Shown here piece by piece: positions 44,076 through 45,358 of a DNA stretch of 45,358 nt (the first letter of the stretch is position 1; each line of letters starts with the position of its first letter). The stretch spans positions 1 to 45,358 of the forward strand of contig CAIMDZ010000171.1 in assembly GCA_903839875.1 (NCBI GenBank). Reading direction: 5' to 3'. The notes beneath the pieces are model-generated. The model searched no databases and had not been told where the DNA came from. It saw nothing but the letters and a program-made list of their open reading frames with translations. Source of the DNA: an uncultured Bacteroidota bacterium. GTDB lineage: Bacteria > Bacteroidota > Bacteroidia > Chitinophagales > Chitinophagaceae. The translations under genes were made by a program, and so were the position numbers.

Positions 44076-45240
44076 TCACTCTTTTAGTATTCTCCCTGTG
44101 GAAATAGAAGCACCATTCTGTCCCAAAGGGATGCCTGGGCAGATTACTTTATACAAATACACTCCCTGGGAAAGGCTGCTAATATCTATTGTCATCGTGC
44201 GCTTGCCGAACGGTTCTTTTTGTTTTTGACTTTTTAGATTTTTTGTAATTACAAGCCTGTCCATTACATCTGCTATTTGTATTACTGCATCTTCACTTGG
44301 AAGATAATATTCTATGGTAAGTTCATTTTTTGTGGGGTTGGGAAATACTTTCACCTCTGCAATAGTTTTTTCATTAACTGGCGCACTAAGTTTTGGATTG
44401 TAAACCATACGGATTCTTTGATTTCCATAGTCCGCTATGTACATGGTGCCATACTTATCCAAAAAAACATCATCCGGCGCTAGTTTTGCGTCAGTGGCTG
44501 GACCGCCATCCCCCGAATATCCTTGCGTCCCCGATCCGGCAACAGTGGTTATTATTCCCGTTGCGCCTTCTATTTTCCTGATTGCTCCATTAAGGCAATC
44601 TGAAAAATAAATGTTGTTGCTTTTGTCAATAAATATTCCATAAGGCGTATTTAGTTTCGCGCTGGAAGCTGGACCGCCATCCCCACCATAGCTCGCTATC
44701 CCTGTTCCTGCAATTGTAGTAATAATGCCGGTGGAGACATTGACTTTCCTTAAAGCATTATTAAGTATGTCTGCGACAATAATATTGCCCGAACTGTCAA
44801 TTCCTACATCGCCAGGTGAATGAAACGCCGCATCAGTAGCCGGTCCTCCGTCACCTGAATAGCCGAGTGTACCATTCCCTGCAATAGTAATAATTATGCC
44901 AGCTTTTGAAACCATCCTTACATTGCTATTATCGGCATCTGAAATATATAAATTATTGAGCTTATCAGTACACAAACCAGCAGGTGATTTTATTTCTGCA
45001 TTAATCGCTAAACCACCATTACCTGAATTACCTGACATTCCATTTCCTGCATATGTAGTTATGATACCAGTAGAAATTGTTACCTTCCGAATTCTATGAT
45101 TTAATGCATCTCCGATATAAATATTACCGGTATCATCTATAGTCACTGCACAGGGCACAAAAAGTTCGGCATTTGTCGCTTGGTCGCCGTCACCGGAAAA
45201 TCCACCGCTACCGTTCCCCGCTACAGTTGTAATAACTCTA
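44076..45240 (-). pseudogene. NHL-repeat protein with T9SS sorting domain, 5' end removed by an IS630-like insertion
   Basis: The open frame encodes about five NHL repeats with the pattern AG.G..G.SGDGGPAT.A.L..P and GNIYI.D..N..IRKV. It ends in a C-terminal T9SS domain (VKVFPNPTKNELTIEYY ... GVYLYKVICPG). An ATG at 45158 is internal to the first repeat. The frame stays coding back to RVITTVAGNGSGGFSGDGD at about 45235 and then hits a stop in IS-like sequence. The signal peptide and first repeats are therefore missing. It resembles the intact NHL gene at 5445-7121. The rest of the gene may lie beyond the IS. Confidence 0.8.
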
Positions 45241-45358
45241 GTGTCATGTCACACATACTATGACGCATAATTTTTGTACCTTTGTGCAAAAACTATGGAA
45301 AAGTACAAGGTTACACTAACGGAGCAGGAAAGGGATGAATTGCTGTCGATAACTAAGG
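45240..45358 (+). mobile_element. left end of an IS630-like insertion sequence (partial)
   Basis: The NHL coding frame is broken at about 45238-45240 next to a TA, the IS630 target dinucleotide. The following GTGTCATGTCACACATACTA looks like an IS end. A TACCTTTG box (45277-45284) and a transposase-like start at 45295 follow. The right end is outside the window. Confidence 0.7.
45295..45358 (+). CDS. IS630-family transposase, N-terminal fragment
   Basis: The first 21 codons read MEKYKVTLTEQERDELLSIT, then K, the stereotyped N-terminus of Bacteroidota IS630-family transposases, which continue with an HTH domain and a DDE catalytic domain. The gene runs off the window edge. A TACCTTTG box ends 10 nt before the ATG. 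Confidence 0.75.
   Translation, partial: MEKYKVTLTEQERDELLSITK

Overview
The window looks like a chromosomal segment of a Bacteroidota bacterium, most likely a Chitinophagia/Sphingobacteriia relative. The evidence is seven secreted proteins with type IX secretion (T9SS) C-terminal sorting domains, Bacteroidota-specific outer-membrane families (a TonB-receptor-like beta-barrel, a Porin_10-type putative porin, a DUF4249 lipoprotein), and promoter boxes of the TAnnTTTG type. No T9SS machinery genes, rRNA, tRNA or CRISPR array are visible.

Layout. 1-5400: an 8-bp tandem array, rlmN, a TonB-dependent-receptor-like protein and an NRAMP-family metal transporter with altered metal-site motifs. 5400-15500: an NHL-repeat T9SS cargo, a small Cys-rich secreted protein, an acyltransferase-3 whose conserved first helix lies upstream of any ATG, and a 1887-residue subtilisin-like T9SS protease. 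15500-19400: a DUF6600 Gln/Pro-rich protein, sucD, and a RelE-like toxin with a small basic partner. 19500-27700: two tandem paralogous T9SS cargo proteins, a putative porin, purine nucleoside phosphorylase and a small membrane protein. 28000-30500: a small secreted protein, an overlapping DUF2953-like/GerW (YtfJ) pair, and a secreted L,D-transpeptidase-like protein. 30500-33300: a gene-poor, decaying stretch with a lipoprotein, hicA/hicB remnants, a small ORF with an in-frame amber codon and a short XRE regulator. 33300-42900: prfC, a YD-repeat-like secreted protein, an M28 peptidase, a GNAT acetyltransferase, a PqqB-like MBL hydrolase, trxB, a LamG-like T9SS cargo and a DUF4249 lipoprotein. 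42900-45358: 1.1 kb of repeat-rich noncoding DNA holding a duplicated hairpin element, then an NHL-repeat T9SS gene whose 5' end is cut off by an IS630-like element running out of the window.

The housekeeping genes (rlmN, sucD, pnp, prfC, trxB) are single genes among secreted-protein genes rather than parts of large operons. The recurring theme is surface and secreted function (T9SS cargo, proteases, porin, envelope enzymes). The unusual signals are mostly noncoding: three GTTGATAG arrays close to start codons, palindromes placed right after stop codons of T9SS cargo genes, and a duplicated promoter-plus-hairpin element at 43.3-43.8 kb.
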